From contig CANSPM010000001.1 of the NCBI GenBank assembly GCA_947648875.1, forward strand, positions 62,001 to 126,000: 64,000 bases of DNA. Direction: 5' to 3'. Each line of letters starts with the position of its first letter. Within the stretch, counting starts at the first letter, position 1. Below are positions 10,401 to 18,404 of this stretch, in pieces. The position numbers and the translations under genes are program-made. The DNA comes from an uncultured Lachnospiraceae bacterium. GTDB taxonomy: Bacteria > Bacillota > Clostridia > Lachnospirales > Lachnospiraceae. Below the pieces are notes generated by a model. It worked only from the letters and a program-made list of their open reading frames with translations. It made no database searches and was not told the origin of the DNA.

Positions 10401-10473
10401 AGATACGCGCCGGGAAGACGAGTTCACTGATTAAAAGGAAAATCGTAAGAGTTATTGTAGACAATTTTTTCAT
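7450..10473 (-). CDS. Large secreted LRR (BspA-type) - CAP - Ig-like - DUF4214 surface protein
   Basis: This 1007-residue exported protein starts at ATG 10473 behind GGAGGT and has a signal peptide of about 35 residues (cleavage near TAAAAEN). Domains in order: BspA-type leucine-rich repeats, about residues 140-505, with repeated units such as IGEGAFYGCASLKNITLPSG; a CAP/SCP domain, about 522-638, with HTRPDG, GENIAYG and GHKQNIL motifs; a bacterial Ig-like segment, about 685-765 (NPAVATVNNGVVTVLNTGTA); and two DUF4214 repeats, about 767-880 and 895-1005 (YRTFFNREADEGGRNTW, YQTFMDRPSDEAGKTDW). LRR and CAP modules are typical of host- or matrix-facing proteins of gut Clostridia. No LPXTG signal or transmembrane anchor is seen at the C-terminus. 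The precise ligand is unknown. Confidence 0.9.
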   Translation of the reverse strand: MKKLSTITLTIFLLISELVFPARIFWETGITAAAAENADISFLSETAVPDSGAVAWPGPEAFDMLSFTEKDLEFPFGFAVSAEYDLNMDEPLVTASINCGSNLTWSLTNGTLIISGTGEMDDYAGSSAPWAPNKYLINSVVVENGVTKIGAQAFADCANISSVLLPNTLTAIGEGAFYGCASLKNITLPSGIQNIPDGLFANCVSLTEISMPGAISVGTYAFQNTKPTNFIIGKNLTNIDSLAFFGALIGSFSVEPENSVFSVTDGVLFSDGGQTLFAYPGGKSGTTYIIPSTVKKVGAGAFIKNAQLTQIIIPEGVTTLERSSFQNCTALTSVVIPDSVTSTDDFTFFGCTGLKSVKFGNGLKSTSYQMFRQCSSLTEVDFGTVLDKLDAHTFAYCSSLAAITLPPNIKEIGNGAFGECYSLKSFTSSSLSVIPYQAFLNDRSLESLHLNEGLITIHRYAFGNCTKLSAVTLPASVNLVASHAFDTTVLLTAKNPKLGAFGSNGLRTLEYFSLSGNYSYSNAFEVLTIVNQRRREAGAPDLVMNSSLLETAMQRAMESSVLFSHTRPDGSSCMDLNTLMFGENIAYGSSTPENVMIAWMNSEGHKQNILNPNYTTIGIGCVVVDGIYYWAQCFGSGKNETNCGIPADKTALQPIQIATETFAEASTSSGIIWGDQESYTYTSNLVLGTSSVSPGSQTSAAFYLKNPSLDVSHVIAPDYLIWSCSNPAVATVNNGVVTVLNTGTAEISATMANGFYKASASLSMAASVEEFVKRMYTVALNRPAEPEGLRDWTQRLQTFQVDGAGIAHGFIMSDEFTNRGLSNSEYVDVLYRTFFNREADEGGRNTWLSSLSMGNSRLYVLAGFVNSVEFDRLCGSYNIVRGNLDTSGEIAITPNIRDYVLRMYTKALGRDGEEAGVQDWSWRIASGTMSAEDVAKSFFFSEEYMNKGLNNEDFVETLYQTFMDRPSDEAGKTDWVGRLNNGISREEVLEGFSRSAEFSEILQGFGL

Positions 10474-10689
10474 ATATCCGTACCTCCATGATGATAAGTA
10501 TTTTGAGTATTATTTTTACATTATTTTCCGGTAAAGTCAAGCCGGACCTGCCTGTATGGTTATATTGTTTGGATTGCTCACGCAGTCGGTTTGTGTTATG
10601 ATAGAACAACAAAAAGCGGCAATGAAGTTACTGTTGGAAGTGGTGATGTGACAGAACTGTTCCACAGGCCGCACAGAAAGGGGAAGAAT
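10474..10689. promoter_or_regulatory. Divergent promoter region between the LRR protein and the helicase
   Basis: On the plus strand TTGCTC (10574-10579), 17 bp, TATGAT (10597-10602) is a fair promoter for the helicase. On the minus strand TTGACT (complement of 10535-10540) is a good -35 for the LRR gene, with AAAAAT 17 bp downstream, or TTTACC-17-TAATAC just offset. Confidence 0.5.
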
Positions 10690-13600
10690 ATGAAAGACTG
10701 CCTGCAATTATTCAGCAGCCAGACAGCACAGTGGTTTCGGGAAAAACTGGGGAATCCCACCCGGGTGCAGGAGGCCTCCTGGCCTGCCATCGCCGCAGGG
10801 GGACATGTGCTGGTGTCCGCTCCCACTGGTACAGGCAAAACGCTGTCGGCTTTTCTGGTATTTCTGGACAGGCTGAAAACCCGGGCGCTGGCGGGAGATC
10901 TTCCCCGGGAATTACAACTGATCTATGTGTCCCCGCTGAAATCCCTGGCGGCGGATATCCGTGAAAATTTAAGGAAACCCTTGGAGGGAATCGGCGGTGA
11001 GGGACTGCTCTTTGTTGCCGTCCGCACCGGGGATACCACCCCCAGGGAACGGCAGCAGATGGTGAAAAAGCCTCCCCACATTCTGATTATCACCCCAGAA
11101 TCCCTGTATCTGATGCTGACCAGCAAGACGGGGCAGAACGTGCTGTGCACTGCCAGGGCTGTTATTATAGACGAACTCCATGCGCTCATTGACACCAAGC
11201 GGGGGGCACATCTGATGCTCTCACTGGCCAGGCTGGACGCTCTGTGCGGCGCGCCTTTGCAGCGCATCGGCCTGTCCGCCACCATCGCGCCTTTGGAACA
11301 GGCAGCCCGGTACCTGGCTCCGGAGCCGGTGACGGTGGCGGCGCCCGCCATGGGGAAGAGCGTGCGGCTTGAGATTCTGGGACCGTACGCGGATGTGCGC
11401 AAAAAGCGCAGGGATCCGGTATGGCAGGAATTGGCGGCGCTGGTATACCAATACTGCCAGGGAAACCGCAGTGTCATCGCCTTTGTGGAGGGCAGGCGGT
11501 ATGCGGAAAAACTGGCCTATTATGTGAATCTTCTGGGCGGGGAGGAATTTGCCCGGGTACATCACGGAAGTCTGGCCAAGGAGCAGCGGCAGGAGACAGA
11601 ATGCGCTTTGCGGGAGGGGAGATTGCGGCTCTTGTGCGCCACTTCCTCCATGGAACTGGGCATTGACGTGGGGGAAATTGATCAGGTACTACAGGTGGGC
11701 TGCCCCCGTACCGTCTCCGGCACTTTGCAGAGGCTGGGACGGGCGGGACACAATCCCTCCCGCACCAGCGTTATGTATCTCTTTCCCAGGACGGCGGCAG
11801 AGTGTGTGCTCTGTGGTATGACGGCCCAGCTGGCCCGTGAAAACAGGGTGGAACGGCTGAATCCTCCCCAAGGCTGTCTGGATATCCTGGCCCAGCATCT
11901 GGTGTCCATGGCGGCATTTCGGTCCTATGAGGTGGAGGAAGTTCTGGAGATTCTTCCCAGAGCATGGCCTTTCCGGCAGATTACCAGAAAGGATGTGGAG
12001 TCCGTGCTGGAGATGCTGGCCGGGGATTATGAGCACAGGCGGGATATTCCGGTGAGACCCCGGATTTTGTATGACCGCATCCATGGGAGAGTGGAGGGTG
12101 ACGGCTACAGCAGGATGCTGGCAATCTCAGCGGGGGGAACCATCCCTGACAAGGGTCTTTACACCGTGCGCACGCAGGATGGTGTAAAAGTGGGAGAGGC
12201 AGATGAGGAATTTGTCTATGAGACCCAGAAAGGAGACCGCTTCCTTCTGGGGGCTTTTGCCTGGCGGGTGACGGAGATTGACAAGGACACGGTGACGGTG
12301 GTGCAGGCCCCGGTGGAGGGAGCCAGACTGCCTTTTTGGCATGGGGAATTAAAGGGCAGGAACAGAGAGACGGGAATGGCTTTTGGCAAAATCCTCCGGG
12401 GGCTTTGGGAGGCGGAGCAGCGTGGAGCGCTGGGAGAAGCTCTTAAGGCGCTGGGACTGGACGAATCGGCGGTGGGATTGGCAGAGGCTTATCTGCGGCG
12501 GCAGATGGAGGCTACAGGCGGTCTTCCCGATGACCGGACGATTCTGCTGGAGCATTTCAGGGATCAGTCCGGTCACAGCCAGCTGATGGTCCATTCCGTC
12601 TTTGGGAGACAGGTCAATAGCCCACTGGCCCTGCTGGCGGCCCGGCGTGCCCAGCAGGAGATGGGTGTCAATGTGGGCAGTGTGGATGAGGAAGACGGAT
12701 TTCTGCTCTATTCTTATGGGGAGGAAGCCATGCCGGAGGGATTGCTGTACCGGGTGGACCCGGAGTCCGCGGAGGCGGTTTTGGGGGCGCTACTTCCCTC
12801 TACTCCTCTTTTTAATATGGCATTCCGCTATAATTGCGGTAGGGCGCTGATGATGGGGGTGCGGGGGAAGGGCAGACAACCTCTGTGGATGCAGCGGCTT
12901 CGCAGCGCGGAGATGTTGGATCAGGTGGCGGGAGAGCCGGATCACCCCCTGATGCGGGAGACCCGGCGGGAGTGCATGAACCAGCTGTGGGATGTGACGG
13001 GACTGCGGGAACTTCTGGAAAAAATGCAGGCCGGTGAGATCCGGGTGCGGGAAGTTTATACGGACACGGCCTCTCCCATGTCGCTGCCTCTGCAATGGAG
13101 CCAGGAGGCGGCGATGATGTACGATTACGCTCCCACGCCCAGAGGGATTCACAGAGCCGTGGAGGAAGCTTTGCAGCGGGAAGAACTGCTGCGGCGGGAA
13201 AAGGAACTGGTGCGCCCGGATTCGGAGGAATTGGCCCGGGTGCAGGAGGGAGGCCGGTTGTATGGGGGCGGACTGCCCCAGGACGATAAGCAGCTGCACG
13301 CTCTGCTGATGACCGAGGGAGATCTGGCGGCAGGGGAACTGGAGGTTCCCGTGGAGTGGCTGGAAAAACTGGCGGGGGAGGAGCGGGCGCTCTATCTGGA
13401 ACAAGGGCTTTGGATTGCTGTCGAACAGCGGGAGTTGTATGAGGAGGCCCTTGCGTGCGCCCTTGGCGGTCCGGCGGCGGATATTGTCCGCCGAATGTTG
13501 CGCTATCGGGGCGGGGCCACTGCGCACCAGGTGGCGCGGCGGTACGGGTGGACTGCGGAAGAAGCCCGACAGGTGCTGGAAGAACTGAGGAGCAGAGAGG

Positions 13601-15045
13601 AAGTGGTGGCCCAGGAAGAACCGCCGCAGGGGGATTTCGCGGAATGTCCAAAAATCGTTTACTACCATGCCCAGCTGTACAGGCGGGCCAGAATCCGCAC
13701 GCTGAAAAATCGCCGGGAGGAGATATCCACCTGTCCCCCGGAAAACTATGTGGCACTGCTGTTATCCCGCATACAGCGTTCTGCTCCACCCCAGGAGGCT
13801 CTACAGGATGCCATTCATTCTTTTGCGGGCATGGCTCTGCCTGCGGCTATGTGGGAGGAACTGATACTGAGCGCCAGGGTGCGGGGGTACAGAGAGGGGC
13901 ATTTGGATGCCTTTCTGGCCCAAGGGGAATATTTCTGGCATATGGAGGAGGGCGGCAGGCTGGTATTTGATGCCTCGGAGGAGATAGACTGGGAGCGGGA
14001 AGTGCAGATCCCCTGGGAGGAATTGTCTCACAGCGAGAAGTGCCTGACAGAGGCCCTGGCCCGTCGGGGAGCCAGCTTTCCCCAGGCACTCAGTCATGTG
14101 CTGGAGGGGGAATCCCCTCATGACGCGCTGCTCTCCCTGATGGAAAAGGGATTGGTTCGCGCGGACAGCTTTGTGCCGGTGCGGCAGTGGCTGAATCGGG
14201 AAAAGACGGAGAAAGCTGCGGCCCGGCGGCGGGTGGGAGCAAGAGTGAAGGTATTACAGGCCGGCAGATTTGATCTGGTGAGACCCCTGCGCCCGCTGAC
14301 AATTCAGGAACAGATGGAGAGATGCTTTGACCGGTATCTGATCCTGTGCAGGGAGACTGCCTCCGCATGGGGCCTGTCCTGGCCGGAGGCGCTGAAACTT
14401 CTGCGGGTATGGGAGTACACCGGACAGGTGCGCAGGGGCTATTTTGTGAGAGGGCTTTCCGGGGCGCAGTTTCTGCGCAGGCAGGATTTTGAGAGTGTCA
14501 CGGCTCGACTGATGCATCCGCAACCGGAGATGGTCTGGCTGAATGCCGCCGATCCCATGCAGCCCTGGGGAAAGCTGGTGGCCCATGAGCCGGGGCGCGG
14601 CTTCGTCAATGTGCCGGGGACGGCGGTGGCTTTTAAGGGAGGCCTGCCGGTAGCGGTGTTTGAACGGCAGGGCAAGGTACTGCGCTGCCTTGGGACAGAA
14701 GATTGCCAGGGCGGGAAAAGATTGGATACCAGGGGGCGAAGCGGTGAACTGGGGGAAGGCGGTTCGCAGGGAGACAGTTTAGGAGGAGACGGACAGCGGG
14801 AAGGCGGTTCACAGGGAGGCAGTTCAGGAGGAGACGGGCAGCGGGAAGGCGGTTCACAGGGAGATATTTTGCGGGAAAAGGAATTGTCGGAGATTTTGGT
14901 CCTGTTTGCGGAGGAGTTTCGCAGCGGCAGGATATTTCCGGGAAAGAAACGTGTATCTGTGAAAGAATACCCCGTTCTGGCGGCGGATGCTCTGGCGGCG
15001 GGTGGATTTTTGCATGAGGTACAGGACTATGTGCTGTACCGGTAA
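10690..15045 (+). CDS. lhr: Lhr-family DEAD/DEAH helicase
   Basis: This 1451-residue superfamily 2 helicase belongs to the large Lhr family linked to DNA repair or RNA-DNA hybrid unwinding. The start at 10690 (AAAGGGGAAGAAT then ATG) gives MKDCLQLFSSQTAQWF, followed by a Q-motif-like TRVQEASWPAI, Walker A APTGTGKT (44-51), DELH (161-164, motif II), SAT (motif III) and QRLGRAGH (347-354, motif VI). The rest matches the Lhr winged-helix, beta-barrel and long C-terminal region in overall length. Near the C-terminus (residues 1356-1393) a 15-residue Gly/Gln/Arg/Glu-rich repeat interrupts the protein. It appears monocistronic, downstream of its own promoter. Confidence 0.93.
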   Translation: MKDCLQLFSSQTAQWFREKLGNPTRVQEASWPAIAAGGHVLVSAPTGTGKTLSAFLVFLDRLKTRALAGDLPRELQLIYVSPLKSLAADIRENLRKPLEGIGGEGLLFVAVRTGDTTPRERQQMVKKPPHILIITPESLYLMLTSKTGQNVLCTARAVIIDELHALIDTKRGAHLMLSLARLDALCGAPLQRIGLSATIAPLEQAARYLAPEPVTVAAPAMGKSVRLEILGPYADVRKKRRDPVWQELAALVYQYCQGNRSVIAFVEGRRYAEKLAYYVNLLGGEEFARVHHGSLAKEQRQETECALREGRLRLLCATSSMELGIDVGEIDQVLQVGCPRTVSGTLQRLGRAGHNPSRTSVMYLFPRTAAECVLCGMTAQLARENRVERLNPPQGCLDILAQHLVSMAAFRSYEVEEVLEILPRAWPFRQITRKDVESVLEMLAGDYEHRRDIPVRPRILYDRIHGRVEGDGYSRMLAISAGGTIPDKGLYTVRTQDGVKVGEADEEFVYETQKGDRFLLGAFAWRVTEIDKDTVTVVQAPVEGARLPFWHGELKGRNRETGMAFGKILRGLWEAEQRGALGEALKALGLDESAVGLAEAYLRRQMEATGGLPDDRTILLEHFRDQSGHSQLMVHSVFGRQVNSPLALLAARRAQQEMGVNVGSVDEEDGFLLYSYGEEAMPEGLLYRVDPESAEAVLGALLPSTPLFNMAFRYNCGRALMMGVRGKGRQPLWMQRLRSAEMLDQVAGEPDHPLMRETRRECMNQLWDVTGLRELLEKMQAGEIRVREVYTDTASPMSLPLQWSQEAAMMYDYAPTPRGIHRAVEEALQREELLRREKELVRPDSEELARVQEGGRLYGGGLPQDDKQLHALLMTEGDLAAGELEVPVEWLEKLAGEERALYLEQGLWIAVEQRELYEEALACALGGPAADIVRRMLRYRGGATAHQVARRYGWTAEEARQVLEELRSREEVVAQEEPPQGDFAECPKIVYYHAQLYRRARIRTLKNRREEISTCPPENYVALLLSRIQRSAPPQEALQDAIHSFAGMALPAAMWEELILSARVRGYREGHLDAFLAQGEYFWHMEEGGRLVFDASEEIDWEREVQIPWEELSHSEKCLTEALARRGASFPQALSHVLEGESPHDALLSLMEKGLVRADSFVPVRQWLNREKTEKAAARRRVGARVKVLQAGRFDLVRPLRPLTIQEQMERCFDRYLILCRETASAWGLSWPEALKLLRVWEYTGQVRRGYFVRGLSGAQFLRRQDFESVTARLMHPQPEMVWLNAADPMQPWGKLVAHEPGRGFVNVPGTAVAFKGGLPVAVFERQGKVLRCLGTEDCQGGKRLDTRGRSGELGEGGSQGDSLGGDGQREGGSQGGSSGGDGQREGGSQGDILREKELSEILVLFAEEFRSGRIFPGKKRVSVKEYPVLAADALAAGGFLHEVQDYVLYR
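14755..14866 (+). repeat. 45-bp in-frame tandem repeat inside the helicase gene
   Basis: Two full units (14755-14799 and 14800-14844) and a partial third (14845-14866) encode EGGSQGDSLGGDGQR-like peptides. The units differ by only a few bases, which points to recent duplication. The frame is kept. Confidence 0.9.
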
Positions 15046-15161
15046 GGGCGGGGCGGGAGCCAATCTGCGGGCTGTGGAGACGGCGGTCCCGTCCTTTATC
15101 AACAGAGCCGGTTTTTGGATAACGCCGGTTTTCCGGAGTACTGTAAAAGAGTGTAAAGGCA

Positions 15162-15565
15162 TTGACAATTAAATAGACCTTACACTCTTTTAGTCGGTAT
15201 ATCTGGTTATATGGCTGCTTTGGCTATCCCCGGTATCAACGCATTCATTTTGAGAATCTCTTCCACCGTGTCCATGCCATCTTGCAATCTTGCGAATTTT
15301 TTATTGGCGTTCAGCTCAAAAAGTTTTTGCGTAAGCTGTAACTCTGTTAATTGTTCATGCATCTTATTTTGCCTGATTTCCATCATTTTCAGGTGATCGT
15401 CCATCTTGTCAAGCCTGGTATCCATCTTGTCAAGCCTGGTATCCAGCTTGCCAAGTTGCTCCAGTATTTTCTGAAACATGTCCATGCTTTCCCTGTCCAT
15501 GTGTTTGTACCTCCTCCATAAAGAAGTATACCACTTCCAGAGTGTAAAGTCTATTTAATTGTCAA
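15162..15565. repeat. 404-bp element with 26-bp terminal inverted repeats around a small coiled-coil ORF
   Basis: The left end (15162-15187, beginning TTGACAATTAAATAGAC) is matched by the complement of 15540-15565 with one mismatch, and the similarity continues inward to a shared TATACC/TATATC. The left end also forms a local hairpin with 15143-15160 (TAAAAGAGTGTAA). The enclosed sequence is essentially one ORF with its promoter. This resembles a MITE-like or cassette-like unit, but no transposase is present and no target duplication was identified. Confidence 0.7.
15207..15500 (-). CDS. Small coiled-coil protein inside the inverted-repeat element
   Basis: This 97-residue protein has no family I can name. 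GGAGGAGGT lies nine bases before ATG at 15500. A promoter of the form TAGACT-17-TATACT is formed inside the right inverted repeat, so it is likely expressed. The sequence is heptad-rich, with near-exact repeats of KLDTRLDKMDTRLDKMD followed by helical KMHEQLTELQLTQKLFELNA, so an extended coiled coil is expected. The C-terminus (LKMNALIPGIAKAAI) is more hydrophobic. Similar heptad proteins are common in Clostridia, often as scattered copies. Function is unknown. Confidence 0.65.
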   Translation of the reverse strand: MDRESMDMFQKILEQLGKLDTRLDKMDTRLDKMDDHLKMMEIRQNKMHEQLTELQLTQKLFELNANKKFARLQDGMDTVEEILKMNALIPGIAKAAI

Positions 15566-16095
15566 GGTATTATATATTTTTCACCCTTTATGTCTGGCTT
15601 TCTGTCCCAACGGCGCCGGGCATAGCTTATGGAACCCCATGTTGACCTTTTCACAATTCCAAGGTGTCTGCCGCCCTTAGGAAATTTGGATTTGAATGCA
15701 ACAGGGCGCGAAATTCAGGCGCAGACTCATAAAATGCCCACCAAAACAGGAGCAGCCGTAAGTTAATGGAAAATGGGAAAAATCTCCGCCAGAAACGCTA
15801 CAGAGTAGCCGGGAGTTGCACATCATGCATTCCTGCTCCGGGTGAAAGAGAGCAGAAATAGACAGAGAAGTAAAATAGAGATTCAGATCATTATCTATTA
15901 GGATCTGACAAAATGCGATTTTATAAAGGATATCACAAACAGGGGGTTTTTGCAAGTAGAAACAAAATAGAAAAAGTAGAATTTTTCCCTCCCGTACAAG
16001 CTGATTTCAGGTCGGCTGAGAGATTAAGAAACGCCGGGAAGCTGTATAAACACTATGTTTTTGCACGTTCTCAGCGTTCCTTTTATGGGTCTCGA
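15566..16095. other. Long intergenic region without a supported gene
   Basis: This 530-bp AT-rich stretch holds only a 92-codon minus-strand frame (15677-15955) with no ribosome site and an improbable Cys/Phe-rich composition, plus degenerate hairpins near 16025-16085. I see no RNA gene or convincing regulatory element. It may be decayed mobile DNA. Confidence 0.5.
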
Positions 16096-16942
16096 TTATA
16101 GCCTTATTTTTAACCCGTCATATGCAAAACGTATCAAGTTTAATTCTTCCTCCAACTTTCTATAATCATCATATGATTTTCCCCAGTCTTCCTCTAAATG
16201 CGTAATCATTACTTCTTTGATTCCATACTGTTTTCGTATTGTATCAATTTCGTCCAAAGTAAACAGTTCTTTTCGCAGTGGGTTATCTTCGCTTAATATA
16301 AAGCCATCTTTTAATATATTACCTACAATTGTATTGCCAATAATTAAAACATCTGCACCGTGAAATTTCTCTGATTCTGGAAATGGCTTTACATCACAGG
16401 GGGCATAAATTATCTTTTTGCCGTTAGAGGAAATAATAAAGATTGCCACATGTTCCTGTTCATCTACCGGAATCAGCTCAATCAAAAGATTGTTTTTCTT
16501 GAACACACGAAGTTCCTTTGTATATACAAGTCCTTTTGCCTCATAATACGCAATAACTGAACCGTATTTTGTACTTTGCTTTTTAATATCTTCAAGAATG
16601 GCAGGCAAAGAAGCAATTTCTATTGGATTATCCGGTTTCTGTCCCAGCGAATCGGCAAGCCAGTCCATTTTCAATTGCTCAATCACACGCATTCCCATTG
16701 TGTGATCGGGATCGCAATGGCTGTATAAAATATGCTCGACTTTTTGTATGCCGGAATTATTCAATGAAGCGTTCATATCTTCCGGCGTATCAATCAGTAC
16801 ATTCACATCTTCAACAAACAGACTGCACCCCGTTCTTGCATAAGGAAATCCTTTCTGCCGCGCTTCTGTACATACACGACAGTTACAACATGCCCTTGGC
16901 GTGCTGACCACAGCCTCCGGAACCAAGTATGATTACATTCAT
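16096..16942 (-). pseudogene. PhnP-like metallo-beta-lactamase-fold hydrolase, frameshifted at its N-terminus
   Basis: Members of this family are zinc or manganese phosphodiesterases. The main frame shows CCNCRVC, a structural zinc cluster of the PhnP type, then the metal motif SHCDPDHTMGM and later APCDVKPF, near 276 residues. The natural start is ATG 16942: AGGAGG lies seven bases before it, it overlaps the stop of the upstream GNAT gene as ATGA, and it yields MNVIILGSGG, the typical first strand of the fold. That frame stops after 19 codons, while the rest of the protein continues in another frame (STPRACCNC). The total length, 847 nt, is one base over a multiple of three. The only in-frame alternative is a TTG at 16926 without a ribosome site. 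Either a real frameshift or a sequence error is present near 16895-16925. Confidence 0.7.
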
Positions 16943-17424
16943 GTTATGTCTGCCTCCTTCTTTTCATAAAATGTTAATGTAAGTCTTTCGTTAATGACCT
17001 TTGTTTTGCCTGTCTGTCGATACCCCATTTTTTCATACAGATGACAGTTTTTAGGCTCCTGTAGAATTGTGTCCAGCTCCCAATTTTCGCTTCCATGTAT
17101 TTTTTCACACAGCCGGATGGCTTTCTGCGCAATGCCTTTTCCCTGAAATTCCGGCAGTATAAATAAGGGGGAGATTCTTTTGTTTTTTTCGTTTTCCTTT
17201 TTGTCAATAATGCGGATAGCTCCTACTTTTTGCTGTCCGATACAAATAAAATAGTAAAATGTAAAGTCCTGTTTCAAGCGTGCTTCTATTTTTTCCATGT
17301 TTTCATTTGCAGGACTGGTGTCAAAATCCTGATATTTCTCCAATAATTCTTTAAAAGATTCAACCTGCATATCGTGTAGTTCTTTTACATCGTCAATAGT
17401 TGCCCTTAATAATGTTATTTTCAT
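16939..17424 (-). CDS. GNAT family N-acetyltransferase
   Basis: This 161-residue acetyl-CoA-dependent transferase starts at 17424 and ends in a TGA that overlaps the ATG of the next gene (ATGA, 16939-16942), a sign of translational coupling. Family signs: MKITLLRATIDDVKELHDMQ at the N-terminus, motif A LFILPEFQGKGIAQKAI with the Q-x-x-G-x-G/A pyrophosphate loop, and a C-terminal NCHLYEKMGYRQTGKT motif B. A weak GGGGGC is the only ribosome site. Substrate unknown. It is AT-rich compared with the surrounding chromosome, like the other genes of this cluster. Confidence 0.85.
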   Translation of the reverse strand: MKITLLRATIDDVKELHDMQVESFKELLEKYQDFDTSPANENMEKIEARLKQDFTFYYFICIGQQKVGAIRIIDKKENEKNKRISPLFILPEFQGKGIAQKAIRLCEKIHGSENWELDTILQEPKNCHLYEKMGYRQTGKTKVINERLTLTFYEKKEADIT

Positions 17425-17438
17425 ATACAGCCCCCGTA

Positions 17439-17882
17439 TTAAACCAAATCAATCCTTTCGAGATGGTGTATATTTTTATTTCTATATACTAAGTCATCTC
17501 TTACAGTAAATTCGACCTTTTCCCAAAAAGCATTACCCGATACATTTTTCTCAAATGTCACCAATGCCACTTTGTGTATTCCCTCTGCTTCCAAAGCCTT
17601 CATTACGGAATCAACCAGCTTTTTCCCGATTCCCTGCCCTCTGTATTCTTGCTTAACCGTTGTGTGATGGATAAAGCCTCTGCGCCCGTCATGTCCGCCC
17701 ATAATGACGCCTATGAGTTTTCCGTTATCTTCCGCAACAAAGCAAGTATTTGGATTCCGCAATAAATATTTGGCGATTCCTTCCTTTGAATCGTCTGTTG
17801 TATTCAACCCCATGCCTTCCGTATGTATCCACAAATCATATACTTTTTCATAGTCTTCAATGTCCATTATCCGAATTGTCAT
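17439..17882 (-). CDS. GNAT family N-acetyltransferase
   Basis: This is a 147-residue acetyltransferase. The start MTIRIMDIEDYEKVYDLW at 17882 is preferred because GGAGGAA stands upstream and the residues before it belong to the overlapping upstream gene. The acetyl-CoA loop is QEYRGQGIGKKLVDSVM and the C-terminal part has NVSGNAFWEKVEFTVRDDLV. It overlaps the end of the upstream (frameshifted) GNAT gene by 26 bp and precedes the next GNAT gene by 14 bp, so all form one transcription unit. The exact substrate cannot be read; YhbS- and RimI-like annotations would be guesses. Confidence 0.88.
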   Translation of the reverse strand: MTIRIMDIEDYEKVYDLWIHTEGMGLNTTDDSKEGIAKYLLRNPNTCFVAEDNGKLIGVIMGGHDGRRGFIHHTTVKQEYRGQGIGKKLVDSVMKALEAEGIHKVALVTFEKNVSGNAFWEKVEFTVRDDLVYRNKNIHHLERIDLV

Positions 17883-18404
17883 TATCGTCGTTCCTCCGTT
17901 TGCTATTGTGAATGTTTCTGAATTTTTCCAGCCGGTAATGCTGCTCATTATCCAGCCCTTTTATTCCATTTTTATATTCATATCCCTTTTTCCGATAAAA
18001 CTCTACCGCTGTAATAGATGCGGGAATTTCTATTCTTTCCGCTCTTAAAAGCAATTCGTCGGATTCAAGTGTATCAATGATATAGCGGCCGATCCCCTGC
18101 CCCTGAAATTCCGGCAGCACAAAAATAGTAAGTAATATACTTTCCGTCAGACTTCCCAAAAACTTGATATGGAACCGACGCCCACTATTTTATCTTTATT
18201 CCAAAATACATACACATGTGCATATTCAGCCACACCTTTGAACCAATTCACATCATGTCTGGCAGAGAGTGCAGCCATAGTTCTCTGCCCATAATCTTTC
18301 ACATTGACTTCCCTGAAATTTCTGTGAATCAGCCTGATAATTTCCTCCACATCTTCATCACGATAAGGCTTAGTAATAACCTCTGTCCCATTTGATAATT
18401 CCAT
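17857..18404 (-). pseudogene. GNAT family N-acetyltransferase, split by a frameshift
   Basis: Two frames together make one GNAT protein. The N-terminal part starts at ATG 18404 (MELSNGTEVITKPYRDED...) and runs to KIVGVGSISSFW, then meets a stop. The C-terminal part continues one base over as GSLTESILLTIFVLPEFQGQ with the acetyl-CoA loop QGQGIGRYI and ends at 17857. The break lies at the G-run 18155-18157: one more G would restore SSFWGSLTESIL. The span, 548 nt, is one base short of a multiple of three. This is either a real loss-of-function mutation or an error at a short homopolymer. It is the first gene of the minus-strand cluster. Confidence 0.82.

Noticed and set aside
12790..13789. Two long Pro/His/Arg-rich frames antisense to the helicase gene
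   Set aside because: Extreme composition, no start signals, and complete overlap with Lhr coding sequence.
15677..15955. 92-codon minus-strand frame
   Set aside because: No ribosome site, odd Cys/Phe-rich sequence, and no similarity to a known family.
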